From Haliclystus octoradiatus (Eukaryota; Cnidaria; Staurozoa; Stauromedusae; Haliclystidae), in contig OU744448.1 in assembly GCA_916610825.1 (NCBI GenBank), positions 23,477,032 to 23,541,031 on the forward strand: a DNA stretch of 64,000 nt. Reading direction: 5' to 3'. Shown piece after piece: positions 44,801-56,989 of this stretch. Both the position numbers and the translations under genes were made by a program. The number at the start of each line of letters is the position of its first letter. Position 1 is the stretch's first letter. The notes below the pieces were generated by a model. The model was not told the origin of the DNA. It did not search any database and saw nothing but the letters and a program-made list of their open reading frames with translations.

Positions 44801-47800
44801 CTAAGAGTATCATAAATTAAGAGAATTATGCAACACTTCCCACGTCGTTCAAAAAACAAGAGAATTACTTGATAGCAGCTCATACTACAAGTAATTCTAT
44901 TTAATTGAGTTGAAGAAGAAAGGTGATTTCAACCAAAAAATTACAATTTTTGATTTATCCCTGATCTACACAATGAAGTATAACCAAACTATTATAGTAT
45001 TTATTTTGTAGACATTAATTACAAGAATCATGCAAATATAAGGTATATTATAACACCACATCTATTAACCGAGCTGCTAGTTTGCATTTGGCTCCCTTGT
45101 ATCCACCCACAATACACAGAGAGTTACACTTCTACAGCCAGTCAGCCACTATTAAATGTAAGTATAGTAAATATTATAGTAAATATAGTAAATATTATAT
45201 GATATTATTATTAAATGCTATGATAGCTTTACCTCTTGTATATTGGTTAATAAGAGATGTCTGCAAATGAAAACATATTTATAAATAACAAGAGGGAATA
45301 TTAGATTAGATCTAGCAGATATATGTCATCAGATTTGTAACTAAGAAACACTGCTGATGAATATAGTTATAAATATCGTAATTATGGCTGGGATGCAACC
45401 ATGTTCAAACATCCCACTGTACTACTAATACTACATTAGGTGGAACTTTTGGTATCTTATTCTATAGGGTAAATGTAGATTACCGATCTGAGGAAAAATT
45501 TACTGATCCATTGTTACCCCAGCGAAAAACAGTTCAGGAGTTCATGAACAGTTCATGAAAGTCAAATGGCCCCAAATTTCATGAACTGTTCATGAACTGT
45601 TACTAATTTTAAATCAGGAATGCGACATTTGGCTAGATTGAATAATTTTGAAAGAAATCAATCATTTATGTAGGTTGGTGGGTCCGATAAAAATTGCAAC
45701 CTTGAAATTGCAGTCAAACCTAATATAGCAATCACCTCTATACAGCAGCCACCTGTCTATAGTAGTCATTTTTGCAATGTCTAAAATAGCCTTTTCCAAT
45801 GAATCAACTCAACCCTGAATATAAAGGCCATCTGTCTATAGTCAATGTATCTATCTCTGTCGATAGCTGGCTGTGATATACAGGTTTCACTGTAGTCACA
45901 TTGCCAAAACTAAAAGAAACATACACATCTGTATTTCTGATTCCAATCCAAATTAGAAAATTGACTGTATTTAAAGCAGTCCCCTTTGTCAGCATTTTTT
46001 AAGGATTCTGGAGATGTGAGTTTTGTAAGGAAAAAAACGGATAAAACCAATTATTTGAAATGTTATATTCAGCCAGATATACTACTGCCATCATTGACAC
46101 ATTTTGATTGTACTATCATAATAAAACATGTGGGTCTATCTGCCTGTATAACATCAGATTTTCTTTATATACAGGGCTCAATTAATAGAATATTAGGTTT
46201 AGTCTCACTGTAAAAATTCAATGAGTTATCAAATGGTGTATGATTCATGACCCTTTTTGTGAAAGTTTCTCACGACAGATATCGATCATTTGTTTCTAAC
46301 AATGAAATTTGAAAATCAAGTTGTTGATAAATTAATTTTAATTTATCTTGCTTCAATGAGCCTGTCAGGTGTTCCTGTTGTTTAGTAAAGATCCACAGAG
46401 CTAATATGTTGATTGGTTTCCACAGAAAAGGTAACATTCAAGCCGTTAATAAGCTTGTTGATTTTCATTGCAATTGAGAATTAATTTCTTTTTTGATTTC
46501 CTTCAATAATGAGGCATTGAGAACATTTCTCACCTTCCCTGCAATATACAAAGAAACAACATTTTAGCAAATCATCAATAGATGGAACCTGAATCAGTAC
46601 TTTTATAATACAGGGGTCACCTCTGTATAACAGCCACCTGTCTATTTTGGTCTATGTCTAAAACATAACTTGTGTCGTATCAACCCTATATATATATATA
46701 GGCGATCTGCATATATCAGTTAAATTTCTCTACATCCCAAAGCTAGTTATTGCATACAGGTTCTAGTGTAATTAAATTTCACACATGCAGAAGAGATAGC
46801 CTACTATGTCGTGCAAAATGGCTAGCTACAGAGTCAAAAAATATCCAGCACTATCTAGACATGGTGATCTTTTAAATGAGGTTAATTTTAGACTTGTGGT
46901 GTACAGTCATTGTTGGATATTTATTGCTCTTTCGGATTCAATAATTTATGGAGGAAAAATTATTGTTAAGCACATAAATTTCAAATTGTTGGTGGACATA
47001 GTTGTGCAGTATTGAATGTGGTAACAAAAAAGTTTTGGATAAAACATCTGCTGTAAACTATTTTTAAAGCAGTTAATCCTTCTCTCAGTGGCAGAAGGCT
47101 TCAGTTCTGCAATCTGGAAATAAGATTAAACCAGTGTGATTGAACATTTGGGTTTAATGTTAATAAATTGGATCACCACAAAGATGAAACACAAGTCCTT
47201 ATGTCTCAGTCTGATTAATTGATGTAATGCTAATGCAAATTTATCAGTAACAGACAGTGACACTCAGTGATAGATTTAATCTATTGTCAAGGTCCAACAA
47301 AATGTTTGAAAAGATAAAAATGAAATGGATCAATATGAGATGCGCACATACAAGATCATTACCATATCTATATTATTAAGATTATCAGTCTTAGAGACTA
47401 AAATGTAGGCCTAACAAGTCGGCAAACTCAGAAAATATATGTATAGATGGTAGATTAAAGCCATAAAATTGATCAGCAGCCTTTGTGTTTGGTTTTAGAA
47501 ACGGTGAATCATGCGTTATGTACTGATTCACAGCACTACTTGTAGCTTGAAAAATGTCATTCACTTTTCAACTTTGAGACTGAAGATGCGATGGTCAATT
47601 TTATGTCTTTAAGCACAAAAGACGAATAAGTTAAAAAGCATTGCATGAACACACACAAATCCATTTAAAGATGAATTCCTGAAAACCCACAACAAGACTT
47701 TGCTGAGTTGTTCACTAATTGGCTGAAGAGATGACCAAAAATGATTTTACTATACGAAAATACTAAGTAAAAGGGGCTAGGCATTTATTTTTAAGTGTCA

Positions 47801-49907
47801 ACCCCCGGTTTTTACTACGTCTAAAGAATTTTCTTAAGGTTAATTAGTACAGGTCGCTCTAGCTATGCAATTTCTGCGGTGGGTCTAAACAGCGGAAGCG
47901 CGGAAGTGCGTGGAAATCATTGTTTTAAACTGGTGGCTTTTTAGAGATGCAGAATCATCACGCGCGGCGATTCTATTGTCACGCTCTGCGATAGTCTTTC
48001 TATACCTTTTAATCTTTTATTGATTAATACGATACGCTATGAGGATTTTTGCCTGCATGCTACTTTTACGAAATTATAGCGTTTGATATTTTGATTATCA
48101 TTGATTTAACATATTTGTCACTTCAGCATAGAATGATCACAAATTCATGATCAGAACCTGTAATTGGATCGAAATCATCGTTTGTCAGATCGCGTCTAAT
48201 AGATAGATATCTACCGCAGCCAACATCAAGGAGTAATTAGGAGAAAACAATGAAAGTTAAAATATTGCATAAATATGATTATATGACGTTCTATAGCTTT
48301 AGTCTAAATGATGTACTTAATAATTTAACTAGGCCTACCTATTGATTTCACACAAATATTTCCTGTCCTTTCCAATTGATAGTTTGATAATCGACTTTAT
48401 TTAGTCACATTATTTTAAAAATATACTTTTGAACTGACTTGAACCCACCATAAACTTGGAACTTGAACTTGAATTGAGCCTCACCTTAAAACCATTTACT
48501 TCTCTTCGATCCAAATCCATTTGATCCATTCTGATATTATATACCAATTCAAAGAAAATGGCTTTGTTAACAATACCAATTGAAAGGGCGTATCTGTATA
48601 AAATTACTTGGCAGTTAAATATTAGTACATCATTTAGACTAAAGCTACAGAACGTCATATAATCATATTTATGCAATATTTTAACTTTCATTGTTTTCTT
48701 CTAATTACTCTTTGATTTTGGTTGCGGTAGATATCTATCTATTAGACACGATCTGACAAATGATAATTTCGATCCAAGTATAGGCTCTGATCATTCTATG
48801 CTGTAAAAGACAAATAGGCCTAAATGTTAAATCAACGATAATTGAAATATTAAACACTATAATTTCGAAAAAGTAGCATGCAAGCAACAATCCTAATAGT
48901 GTATCGTATTAATCAATAGAAATTAGAAAGTATTGAAAGACTATCGTAGATCGTGACAATAGAATCGCAGCGTGTGAAGATTCTACAATCTCTAAAAAGC
49001 CACCAGTTTAAAACAATGATTTCCGCGCTTCCGCTGTTTAGAGCCACTGCAATTTCTGGATTTGGAGGGCATCGTGTCTGGTTAGAAGGGTGCTGCTATA
49101 GTGAGCCAATTTTTCACTTACTGTAAGCAATAGTATGGCACACTCAAAAGTGCGCTGTATAATCTAGACCTTAACATTGCTTTCTACATGTTCAGAAATA
49201 TAAGACTCAATTTCTAAAACGTGTGCTATTTTCTAATGGAATGCTCACATATTTCAAACATTTCGCCCTAACTTTTTTCAAATATGCATCTCCGGACACC
49301 TACTAATTACCCCCATTGTAACACTTGCCAATTGTTAACTTTCTGTGCGTTTTTCGTGGGTCCGTGAAAAGAAGGCCGTGATGGGGCAAGTTATACATGG
49401 CATGACATCATGTCTGATAAGAGCTACGAATACGATTAAGTCCTATATTAGTATATTATTGTCTTCATTTGCAGAAACAACGGTCTAAAATGTTATCAGT
49501 TGTCATTGTGTAGTTTAAGTAGACATTTTACATTGCATTTCGGAAATCAGGTGTCCAATAATGACACTATTTATCTATGTGCTATTATATTCACGAAAAC
49601 AAGAGACAAATAAATATATTCTGGAAAAATCATAAAAATTCGTCTTACAGGTTATGTAGGGTTGAACAATGGGCAATGAAGGAGGTAAACATCTGCTAGC
49701 TAGCCCTTGAATGTACCCTTGACATTCCCGTGTTCAAGTAATAACTATTTGTTATCCGCAGGACAGAGCACAGCCACGCGAAAAGGCGCTGTTATTCATT
49801 CAAAAATAAACAACAAAGTTATAAAGTCACGACTCACCCACGCCACTATCACCTACAACAAGAATTTTGAAACAAAATTCACGTTGTGTGTTTTCTTCAC
49901 TATCCAT
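41792..49907 (-). CDS. Rab32/38/29-like small GTPase, eight exons, 3' end not found
   Basis: Exons in reading order: 49907-49838, 46538-46534, 45260-45233, 44654-44558, 44090-44034, 43580-43548, 42685-42658, 41866-41792. All GT/AG, all phases agree, 393 nt or 131 codons. P-loop GDSGVGKTS, switch I Thr in KITVGADFALK, G3 WDIAGQE, AALLVFDVT, and ANK, the first half of NKxD. GxDFALK plus DIAGQE is the hallmark of the Rab32/38/29 subfamily, which guides trafficking to lysosome-related organelles. After DIAGQE, MCRKLS replaces the usual RFGNMT, unusual for switch II. The G5 SAK box and prenylated C-terminal cysteines should be in unseen exons. Confidence 0.87.
42495..42560. repeat. Half copy of the AAACCTGTATATAACAGCC MITE family
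   Basis: CTGTATATAAAGACCACCTGTCTATAGCAGCC resembles one end of the family; the other end is not visible. Confidence 0.5.
42658..42685 (-). CDS. Rab exon 7
   Basis: 28 nt, TTTGCAG acceptor and GTAAGT donor, encoding YATLKSVDL. Phase 2 to 0, linking DVTS to WTEAI. Confidence 0.85.
42885..43194. mobile_element. 310-bp palindromic MITE in a Rab intron
   Basis: CCATAGAAAAATCAACCAA at the left is mirrored at the right (TTGGTTGATTTTTTCTATGG). The centre pairs through GCCTGGAACTAGTT-type sequence. No coding capacity. Confidence 0.9.
43269..43451. mobile_element. 183-bp MITE with CCCCTGCG termini
   Basis: CCCCTGCGAAAAATAGTTCAGG is mirrored by CCTGCACTGTTTACGCAGGGG. Inner repeats of TTCATGAAC. A related half copy lies at 45520-45605. 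Confidence 0.8.
43548..43580 (-). CDS. Rab exon 6
   Basis: 33 nt, CTTTTAG acceptor and GTAAAT donor, encoding NAALLVFDVT, the fourth beta strand. Phase 2 to 2. Confidence 0.88.
44034..44090 (-). CDS. Rab exon 5: G3/switch II
   Basis: 57 nt, encoding WDIAGQEMCRKLSRAYYRHA. Phase 2 to 2. The catalytic Gln is kept. Confidence 0.93.
44330..44402. repeat. Half copy of the AAACCTGTATATAACAGCC family
   Basis: AAACCTGCGTATAAAGGCTACCTGTC resembles the family's left end; only a partial unit is seen. Confidence 0.5.
44558..44654 (-). CDS. Rab exon 4: switch I
   Basis: 97 nt, encoding GYFCPYYKITVGADFALKVL then KYDKNTNITIQL. Phase 1 to 2. The GADFALK signature points to Rab32/38/29. Confidence 0.93.
45233..45260 (-). 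CDS. Rab exon 3
   Basis: 28 nt, TTTGCAG acceptor and GTAAAG donor, encoding TSLINQYTR. Phase 0 to 1. Completes the P-loop Thr-Ser and helix 1. Confidence 0.85.
45520..45605. repeat. Partial copy of the CCCCTGCG MITE
   Basis: Shares CCCCAGCGAAAAACAGTTCAGG and TTCATGAACAGTTCATGAA with 43269-43451. It is itself an inverted repeat. Confidence 0.65.
45709..45894. mobile_element. AAACCTGTATATAACAGCC-family MITE
   Basis: CAGTCAAACC at the left and GGTTTCACTGTA at the right, with internal CACCTGTCTATAG motifs. Same layout and length as 7840-8019. Confidence 0.72.
46534..46538 (-). CDS. Rab exon 2: 5-nt microexon
   Basis: TATATTGCAG, then GGAAG, then GTGAGA. The five bases join phase 1 to phase 0 and supply the Gly-Lys of the P-loop between GV and TS. 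Nothing else I examined in the 4.6-kb gap gives this in frame. Confidence 0.75.
46608..46772. mobile_element. Degraded AAACCTGTATATAACAGCC-family MITE
   Basis: CTCTGTATAACAGCCACCTGTC at the left, ACAGGTTCTAGTGTA at the right. Confidence 0.55.
47870..49055. mobile_element. Foldback element in Rab intron 1
   Basis: Arms 47875-48325 and about 48612-49050 pair (CGGAAGCGCGGAA against TTCCGCGCTTCCG; CCACCAGTTTAAAACAATGA). The roughly 290-base loop has no clear gene. A 93-codon minus frame (48410-48691) crosses loop and arm. Confidence 0.9.
49838..49907 (-). CDS. Rab exon 1: start and P-loop, first part
   Basis: ATG at 49907; MDSEENTQREFCFKILVVGD then SGVG, ending in phase 1 at GTGAGT. Lies 296 bases from the second duplication copy and is divergent from gene B. 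Confidence 0.9.
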
Positions 49908-50203
49908 AATATTATATCGTAATAAAATAAAATGTCGATAGAGAACGTTTTCAAGAACAAGGACAATATATTCTTAATCAAAATGTGTTTGTCTTGTACC
50001 TCGACGTGATTGTTTAACTTTTCCAAGCCACAGTAAAAACCATAAATAACAGATATGCAACAGTGGGTGGTTAGATTTAGTAGTTAAAATATATTGAAAT
50101 TAATTGAAGGAGAAAACGAATCCATATTCTGAAGCACCAATAAAAATGCAACATTGCGGTGTGATAAATAATCACCGTAGGAGACAGCTGGTTGACATCA
50201 AGT
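49908..50203. other. Rab 5' region up to the duplicate block
   Basis: Likely holds the Rab promoter and 5' UTR; no element can be named. It also holds the start of the weak + frame at 50104. Confidence 0.4.
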
Positions 50204-50331
50204 CGAGTAGTCTATCGACAGGATCAGCTGTGTGCAAAATAATATCTGTTGAAAATCTTATTTTCAATGCCGTGAAATCAGACAATTCCATCAATGGAAG
50301 CGCAACAGAAAAGAAATTAATGTGCATATAA
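50104..50331 (+). other. Weak coding candidate at the duplication edge
   Basis: A 75-codon frame without an ATG start, whose 3' half is also at window positions 1-126. It contains an NNHRRRQLVDIK stretch and could be a last exon of an unseen gene, but there is no supported acceptor and no AATAAA nearby. Confidence 0.2.
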
Positions 50332-51952
50332 TGATAGCTCATTGTTGTCTTTTAAATAATCCCAAAAATATTAATCTTGGATCTCAAGCGTTGTGAACTG
50401 GGCTCTGACCTAGAGGAGCATGGACTCTCCTAGACGCACCCCATCAAGAGGTCACGTGATACAAAGGTAACCTGTAATAGTGGCATAGACCTTTGATGTA
50501 AAACCTTTCACATCATGATTCATGAGTCTTTACAGTTTTTGCTTCCTTAGTGCCTTGACTCATCCAATAATAGTGCACTTTGCATATCATATTCAAGCTT
50601 TCGTTTTGATTCCTAACTGATCAGCTTCATTTGTTTTCACTGAGGTAATCGTCTATCTATATGAAAATTATTTGGCAAGCAAAGATATATATCCGAATGA
50701 TTAATTCGTTTCATTCCTTTTATAAGAACATATCAATAATAAAGTCATGCCAAAATAATTGAGTCGAGGCTCGCAGTGTTCTCTATGGTGGCCCATTGTT
50801 CTCATAGCATATTTCAACAAAAAACGATAGAAACAGAATTAAAATACAAAAAATTGTGGAATAAAAATGAAAATACAATGAAATAATGAAAAAAAATAAA
50901 TAAATAATGAAAAAATAAAAAAAATAAGTAAAAAATAAAAAAAATATAAAATTAAATTAAATTAAATTAAATTAAATTAAATTAAAAAAAATAAAAAAAT
51001 AATAAAAAAAAATAAAAAAAAAAATAAAAAAAAAATAAAAAAAAAAATTAAATAAAATAAAAAAATAAAAAAAATAAATAAAAAAATAAAAAAAAAAAAA
51101 AATAAAAAAAAAAAAATAAAAAAAAAAAAAAAATTAAATTAAATAAATTAAATTAAATAAAAAAAAAATAAAAATAAAAAAAAATAAATAAATTAAAAAA
51201 AAATAAATAAAAAAAAATAAATAAATAAATAAATAAAAAAAAATAAATAAAAAAAAAATTAATAAATAAAAAAAAAAATTAAAAAAAAAATAAAAAAATA
51301 AATAAATAAAAAAAAAATAAAAAATAAAAAAAAATAAAAAACAAAAAAAAATAAATAAAAAAAATAAAAAAACAGACATTGAAAACCGAAACACAACTTC
51401 TGTTTTCATTTCAAAATCAAAATCGGTTTTACCACTTCACAGCCCATTGCTCTCATAGCCTGCGGTCACGCAAGCTGCGGATTGTGTGGCTGCGTCCGTC
51501 GAGCTTCGTCTATTACCCTCCGTGACAATTTGTGACAATATTAAGGATATGCTTCGATCACTTGACAAATACATACGTCTTTCAAGGACAGAATATATTG
51601 CCAGCTGTGGGTCAAGTGTGCCAAAGACAAACCCAGTCGTAGTCAGTAGAATAGTTTAATAATTTACACTCAATCGCTTTGAATGAATGGTTCACAATAC
51701 TTTAAAGAATAATATCTACAGCAGTGCTCCCGATGTAAAATAGTGTCAAGGCAATGTGCATATAGAAGACGTAGTATAGGCATTATGTCACAATTTATAT
51801 TATTTAAAAACATGCTGATAAACTATAATAACTATTTAGTATGCCTCGGCTATATGACCGATTGACCACACATCCACGCGTAAGGCCGTCTTGCGTGACT
51901 ACGTCTACGACGTATACCGCTGCTCTTGAGCGGCGTGCATATTATGCCGCAC

Positions 51953-52036
51953 GCTATGAGAACGATGGGCTGCTAGCAACATTCGAAAATGAAAATGAAA
52001 ATGAAATGTTACTTAGCAGCCCATCGTTCTCATAGC
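51953..52036. repeat. 84-bp hairpin module inside the foldback
   Basis: CTATGAGAACGATGGGCTGC is mirrored by GCAGCCCATCGTTCTCATAG around four GAAAAT units. It looks like a minimal element of the same family. Confidence 0.85.
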
Positions 52037-52125
52037 CCGCGGTACGTTTGGTCAGCGCAAATAGCTGCTCACGGTACAGTTGCTCACGGTTTCATGCAAC
52101 GTTGCTATGCAGGGATTAATCTCGC

Positions 52126-53205
52126 TAGACAAAAAGACAGATGACAGTTTCAACAGCTAATGACAGATTTGTGAAAATTCGGGTCAGTGTACACGGTGCA
52201 GAGGAGACAGAGAAATACACAAATGCTCAAGCAAATATGATTTTAGGTGTGACCTTGTTTTCGCATGTTGGCTCATTCGTGGTTAAATACAAGTGTGGAT
52301 TTATGAGCTGATTAACAATAATATGTTCCATGTTATATAAAAATCCATGTGATAGCGTGTATTCATATATGATAACCACTTGAGTGAAAAAGGCTTCGTA
52401 ATAATAAAAACGGATATGATAGCCTTCAATAATTATAACAAAGTTAACACATACATGCATTATAGACAGGGATAGTAAGGGTTAGTAACGATTACAGTAG
52501 TAACGACGTTACTGGTAATAGTAATTTTTTAGTAACTTCTACTTGGCCCTAGTTACTTTTCTGTAAAAGTAACTTCTACTTGTAACTAGTTACATTTAGG
52601 ATTGAATGTAAAGTAACGATTATTCCCTACTTTTTCACAAAATTTTCGCTTTCTTCCGTTACTTTTTTTGCAAAAGATAGCTGAAAATTGGCAGCTTCTC
52701 GATCGCTTTTGTGTTTCAATTAGTCAAAATCTTATGTTCTTATTGTTACCATCCAAGAACAATAAAAACACAGACAAAAAGTTCCCTACAACTGCAGGAA
52801 ATCCTGTTATGAATTTGGATGTCAAGGAAATTACATTCAGGGAAGTGACATTCTGTTTGACAATCTGTTTTTCCGAGTTTATAATATTCAAGTGATTCAA
52901 CGAGCGCTTCACGGTTTCATGTCTTATATGTCTGTTCGATCAATTAATTGTCATAGCAACCAAGCCTGGAATAGAACTAATGGCGCGTAACTTGAGATTA
53001 TCTTTCGCTGTGAATTATTCGTCGGGTATCTGTTTTCGTATTTATATTGTCAACAAGAGCATTTGATTAATTCACAGATGAAAATACAGAAATATTATTT
53101 GAATACTTCATATATGTCTCATTGCTTCTGTTGGATGTGTTTGGACTTATTCATAAAAAGTAACGGAAAAAGTAACTGTAACCAATTACTTTCGAATCAA
53201 AAGTA
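52126..53205. other. Loop of the foldback, possible nested MITE
   Basis: Bounded by CAGGGAT and ATCCCTG and rich in AGTAAC/GTTACT motifs at both sides, as if a hAT-like MITE had entered the centre. The 75-codon frame (52668-52895) has no family features. Confidence 0.5.
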
Positions 53206-54232
53206 ATCCCTGCATAGCTACGTTGCATAAAACCGTGAGCAACTGTACCGTGAGCAGCTATTTGCGCTGACCAAACGTACCGCGGGCTATGAGAACGATG
53301 GGCTGCTAAGTAACATTTCATTTTCATTTTCATTTTCGAATGTTGCTAGCAGCCCATCGTGCTAGCAGAGCAGCTCAAGAGCAGCGGTATACTTCGTAGA
53401 CGTAGTCACGCAAGACGGCCTTACGCGTGGGTGTGTGGTCAATCGGTCATATAGCCGAGGCATACCAAATAGTTATTATAGTTTATCACTATGTTTTTAA
53501 ATAATATAAATTATGAAATAATGCCTATACTACGTCTTCTATATGCACAGTGCCTTGATACTATTTTACATCGGGAGCACTGCTGTAGATATTATTCTTT
53601 AAAGTATTGTGAACCATTCATTCAAAGCGATTGAGTGTAAATTATTAAACTATTCTACTGACTACGACTGGGTTTGTCTTTGGCACACTTGACCCACAGC
53701 TGGCAATATATTCTGTCCTTGAAAGACGTATGTATTTGTCAAGTGATCGAAGCATATCCTTAATATTGTCACAAATTGTCACGGAGGGTAATAGACGAAG
53801 CTCGACGGCCGCAGCCACACAATCCGCAGCTTGCGTGACCGCAGGCTATGAGAGCAATGGGCTGTGAAGTGGTAAAACCGATTTTGATTTTGAAATGAAA
53901 ACAGAAGTCTTATGAGAACAATGGGCTGTGAAGTGGTAAAACCGATTTTGATTTTGAAATGAAAACAGAAGTTGTGTTTCGGTTTTCAATGTCTGTTTTT
54001 TTATTTTATTTTTTTTATTTTTTTTTGTTTTTTATTTTTTTTTATTTTTTATTTTTTTTTTATTTATTTATTTATTTATTTTTTTTTTTATTTTTTTTTT
54101 TTTATTTATTTATTTTTTTTTTATTTATTTATTTTTTTTTTATTTATTTTTTTTTATTTATTTATTTTTTTATTTATTTATTTTTTTTTTATTTTTTTTT
54201 TATTTATTTATTTATTTTTTTATTTTTTTTTA

Positions 54233-54263
<31 letters not shown>

Positions 54264-54799
54264 TTAATTTTTATTTTTTTTTAATTTAATTTATTTAATT
54301 TATTTAATTTATTTATTTTTTTTTTATTTTTTTTTTATTTTTATTTTTTTTAATTCAATTTAATTTAATTTTATTTTATATTTTTTTATTTTTTACTTAT
54401 TTTTTTTATTTTTTTATTATTTATTTTTTTCATTATTTCATTGTATTTTCATTTTTATTCCACAATTTTTTGTATTTTAATTCTGTTTCTATCGTTTTTT
54501 GTTGAAATATGCTATGAGAACAATGGGCCACCATAGTTCTCAATTTATATCTATCCTGCAAATGTCAGCCTGGGGCATGCCTTCATAATGTTTGTTACTT
54601 GTTTGTTGAAAATGTATATCAAATATTATTTACAGTATGTCGTATCTTATAAATGAATTATATGAATATATATAGTTTATTATTTCTATCTGATGATTGC
54701 TATAAGAGCATGAAACTTAACAGTATAAGAATGTGTGGTCTCTGACTCCTTTCTATTTCTATTATTATTATTATGTGAATATATAGATGTATATATATA

Positions 54800-55018
54800 T
54801 TAGATATTATCTAATAGCAAAAAATAGTGCTCGATATCATTTGACAGAGCTAAACATAATAAAAGGAGTCAAAGACTACACATTCATAATTGTTACTAAT
54901 AGTTTCATGCTTACGCAATCATCAGACAAATAAACTGTGTAGTCTTTGACTCCTTTTATTATATTTAGCTCTGTCAAATGATATCGAGCACTATTTTTTG
55001 CTATTAGATAATATCTTA
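54800..55018. mobile_element. Foldback MITE, short form (counterpart of 849-1390)
   Basis: TAGATATTATCTAATAGC is mirrored at the right end; arms run to CAAAGACTACACA / TGTGTAGTCTTTG around a small centre. The perfect short hairpin is probably the ancestral state. Confidence 0.85.
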
Positions 55019-55019
55019 T

Positions 55020-56989
55020 ATATATATATGTATATAAATATGACAAATTTATAGAATGAGTGAGGCTTTAGATAAGACAGTCACTGTTGTGTAAATAAGC
55101 TACGCATGCGCAGTAGACCATATTGGTGATTAGATAGCTGAGTCAGACAATTCGCCACTAATCCACTATGTTAAGACCGAGTAGTTAGTTATTAAGTTAG
55201 TACATGAACCATATTTGATAATAATAAGGGTGACTTGATAGATTAATAAATTAATTTACTAAAGGCAAAACATCAATATAGAGCCCGGGGATAACACCAG
55301 CTTTGCATTGACAGGGGCCGGAGTGCCACTTTGGAATGGAAGTGAAGTACGCAAAAATTCTAACAATCCTGTACAAATGCTATCCAAAAAGTTCAAAATA
55401 TTTTAGAAAAGTTGTTCAAATTTTTAATACTTTTTTCAAAGTTCTCTGAATCAAATGGCAGAGAAAAAAATCCCAGAACCTGAAATTTCCTACTCAAAAC
55501 AACTTTTCTCAGCTGGAATATGGACCGAGAATATGCAAATTTACATTCTTGGATAGTACAACATATGGCATTGTATCTATACCGTTCTCTTATCTCGATC
55601 GTCTCTCGCCATCAACTCTCACATGAAACTAATACAATTACGAATACCTGATTGTGTAATATAAAGGCTACTTTTTATTTATTTCAATATCGATTGGATG
55701 CAAGATCACAATAACATCATTTTTACATATTATGTAGAATAACTAATTGAGAGGTAATTAATTTCGACATCATTATACTGAGTAGCGACATATAAATCAC
55801 ACGGTAATCTGCAACGGTTTCGATTTATTCCAAAATCATCGTTAGGCAAAATAAAAGAGAGAGAACAAGTTTTACATTTAGCTTATCGCATTCCTAATAA
55901 TTATGTACTATTTTTATTTATTTTCTTTTTATTTTCTTTTTTTATTTTCTTTTTTTATTTTATTTAATTATTTAATTTTTCAGTTTTATTTTGTTATTTA
56001 ATTCTTTATTTTATTTTGTTTTTTTAATTTTTTCGAATTTCATTTTTTTCATTATTTTATTGTATTTTTATTTTTATTCTACAATTATTGGTATTTTAAT
56101 TCGATTCCTATAATTTTTTGTTGAAATATACTATGAGAACGATGGACCACCATAGCTGACGGTGGAAATAAATTAGAGAAGAGACATTACAATGATTACA
56201 TAATACATTTGTTTGATTCTGCAGAGTCGGACCAAGGTCGGACTAAAGACATATGTTTTAATTAATTCAGCATTTCCAAATATCTGCCGATTTCTCAGAA
56301 CTCTGTTTATTCAATATTACACCTCTGACTCATCTGATTCATCTGATTCTGTTGATCAGCGACCATCGTGACGTAAACCTCTAAAATTGCACAATGTCAA
56401 ACCTCTGTCAAATAGTCAAACTGCTACTGCACACGACAAGATGAACGTATGGCATCATGCTACTACTGAACTACATTCTAGATGATTCTAGACAAATACA
56501 ATATTCGTTTTGTCATCCTTAAACCAATAACAACTCAGATTGATCAAATAGAAAGTTTAAAGTGAGAAATATTATTTGAACATTTCGAAACCCTTTGGTG
56601 ATGCAAACTCTCCGGAACCCTGATCCCGGTTAGCAAAAGCAATGAATATTTCATCTGAAAATCAGGAAGAGAAAATACTATGAATTTGAGAAATTTCATA
56701 ATTTTGTTTCGTATCAAATTATCTGATTAGAAACCGATATAAACCGCTTCTTGTCGGTCCCCTTTCTTGTTTACAAAAACTTACTACTTTCACGATAGTC
56801 TGAAAGTCAGCTTCCGGCTCGAGGGGAATGACCATGGAAATGACATATGGATTGGGGAAAACCTCAGTTTGTTTTACTTCCAGGTGGAAATATTTTTAAA
56901 GAGTTTATTCCAAAACACATCATTTCTCTGCTGATTGCTGTTTGAATCGGCAACATCTTGATTTGGTGTGCTGGTGCCTATAATTCATC
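55020..56989. other. Upstream DNA of gene B
   Basis: Equivalent to 1391-3412, including the solo foldback end (55905-56152) and the acceptor-like TTACTTCCAG before the start codon. Confidence 0.7.

Larger units (their letters stand above)
50783..54536. mobile_element. 3,754-bp composite foldback element
   Basis: Begins CTATGGTGGCCCATTG and ends CAATGGGCCACCATAG, flanked by TTCT at 50779-50782 and 54537-54540. The first duplicate has a single TTCT (586-589) and no element. Arms of about 1.3 kb (50783-52125 and 53206-54536) hold AT-rich AAATA/TATTT arrays (about 50880-51370 and 53998-54430). The motif CTATGAGAACGATGG or its inverse recurs at module borders near 50795, 51445, 51954, 52020, 53288, 53845, 53910 and 54512. 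The right arm has a 63-bp tandem duplication (about 53850-53970). No transposase. Confidence 0.95.

Noticed and set aside
51134-51409. Phe/Leu-rich frames in the foldback arms (also 53959-54289)
   Set aside because: Translations of AAATA/TATTT arrays; low complexity, not proteins.
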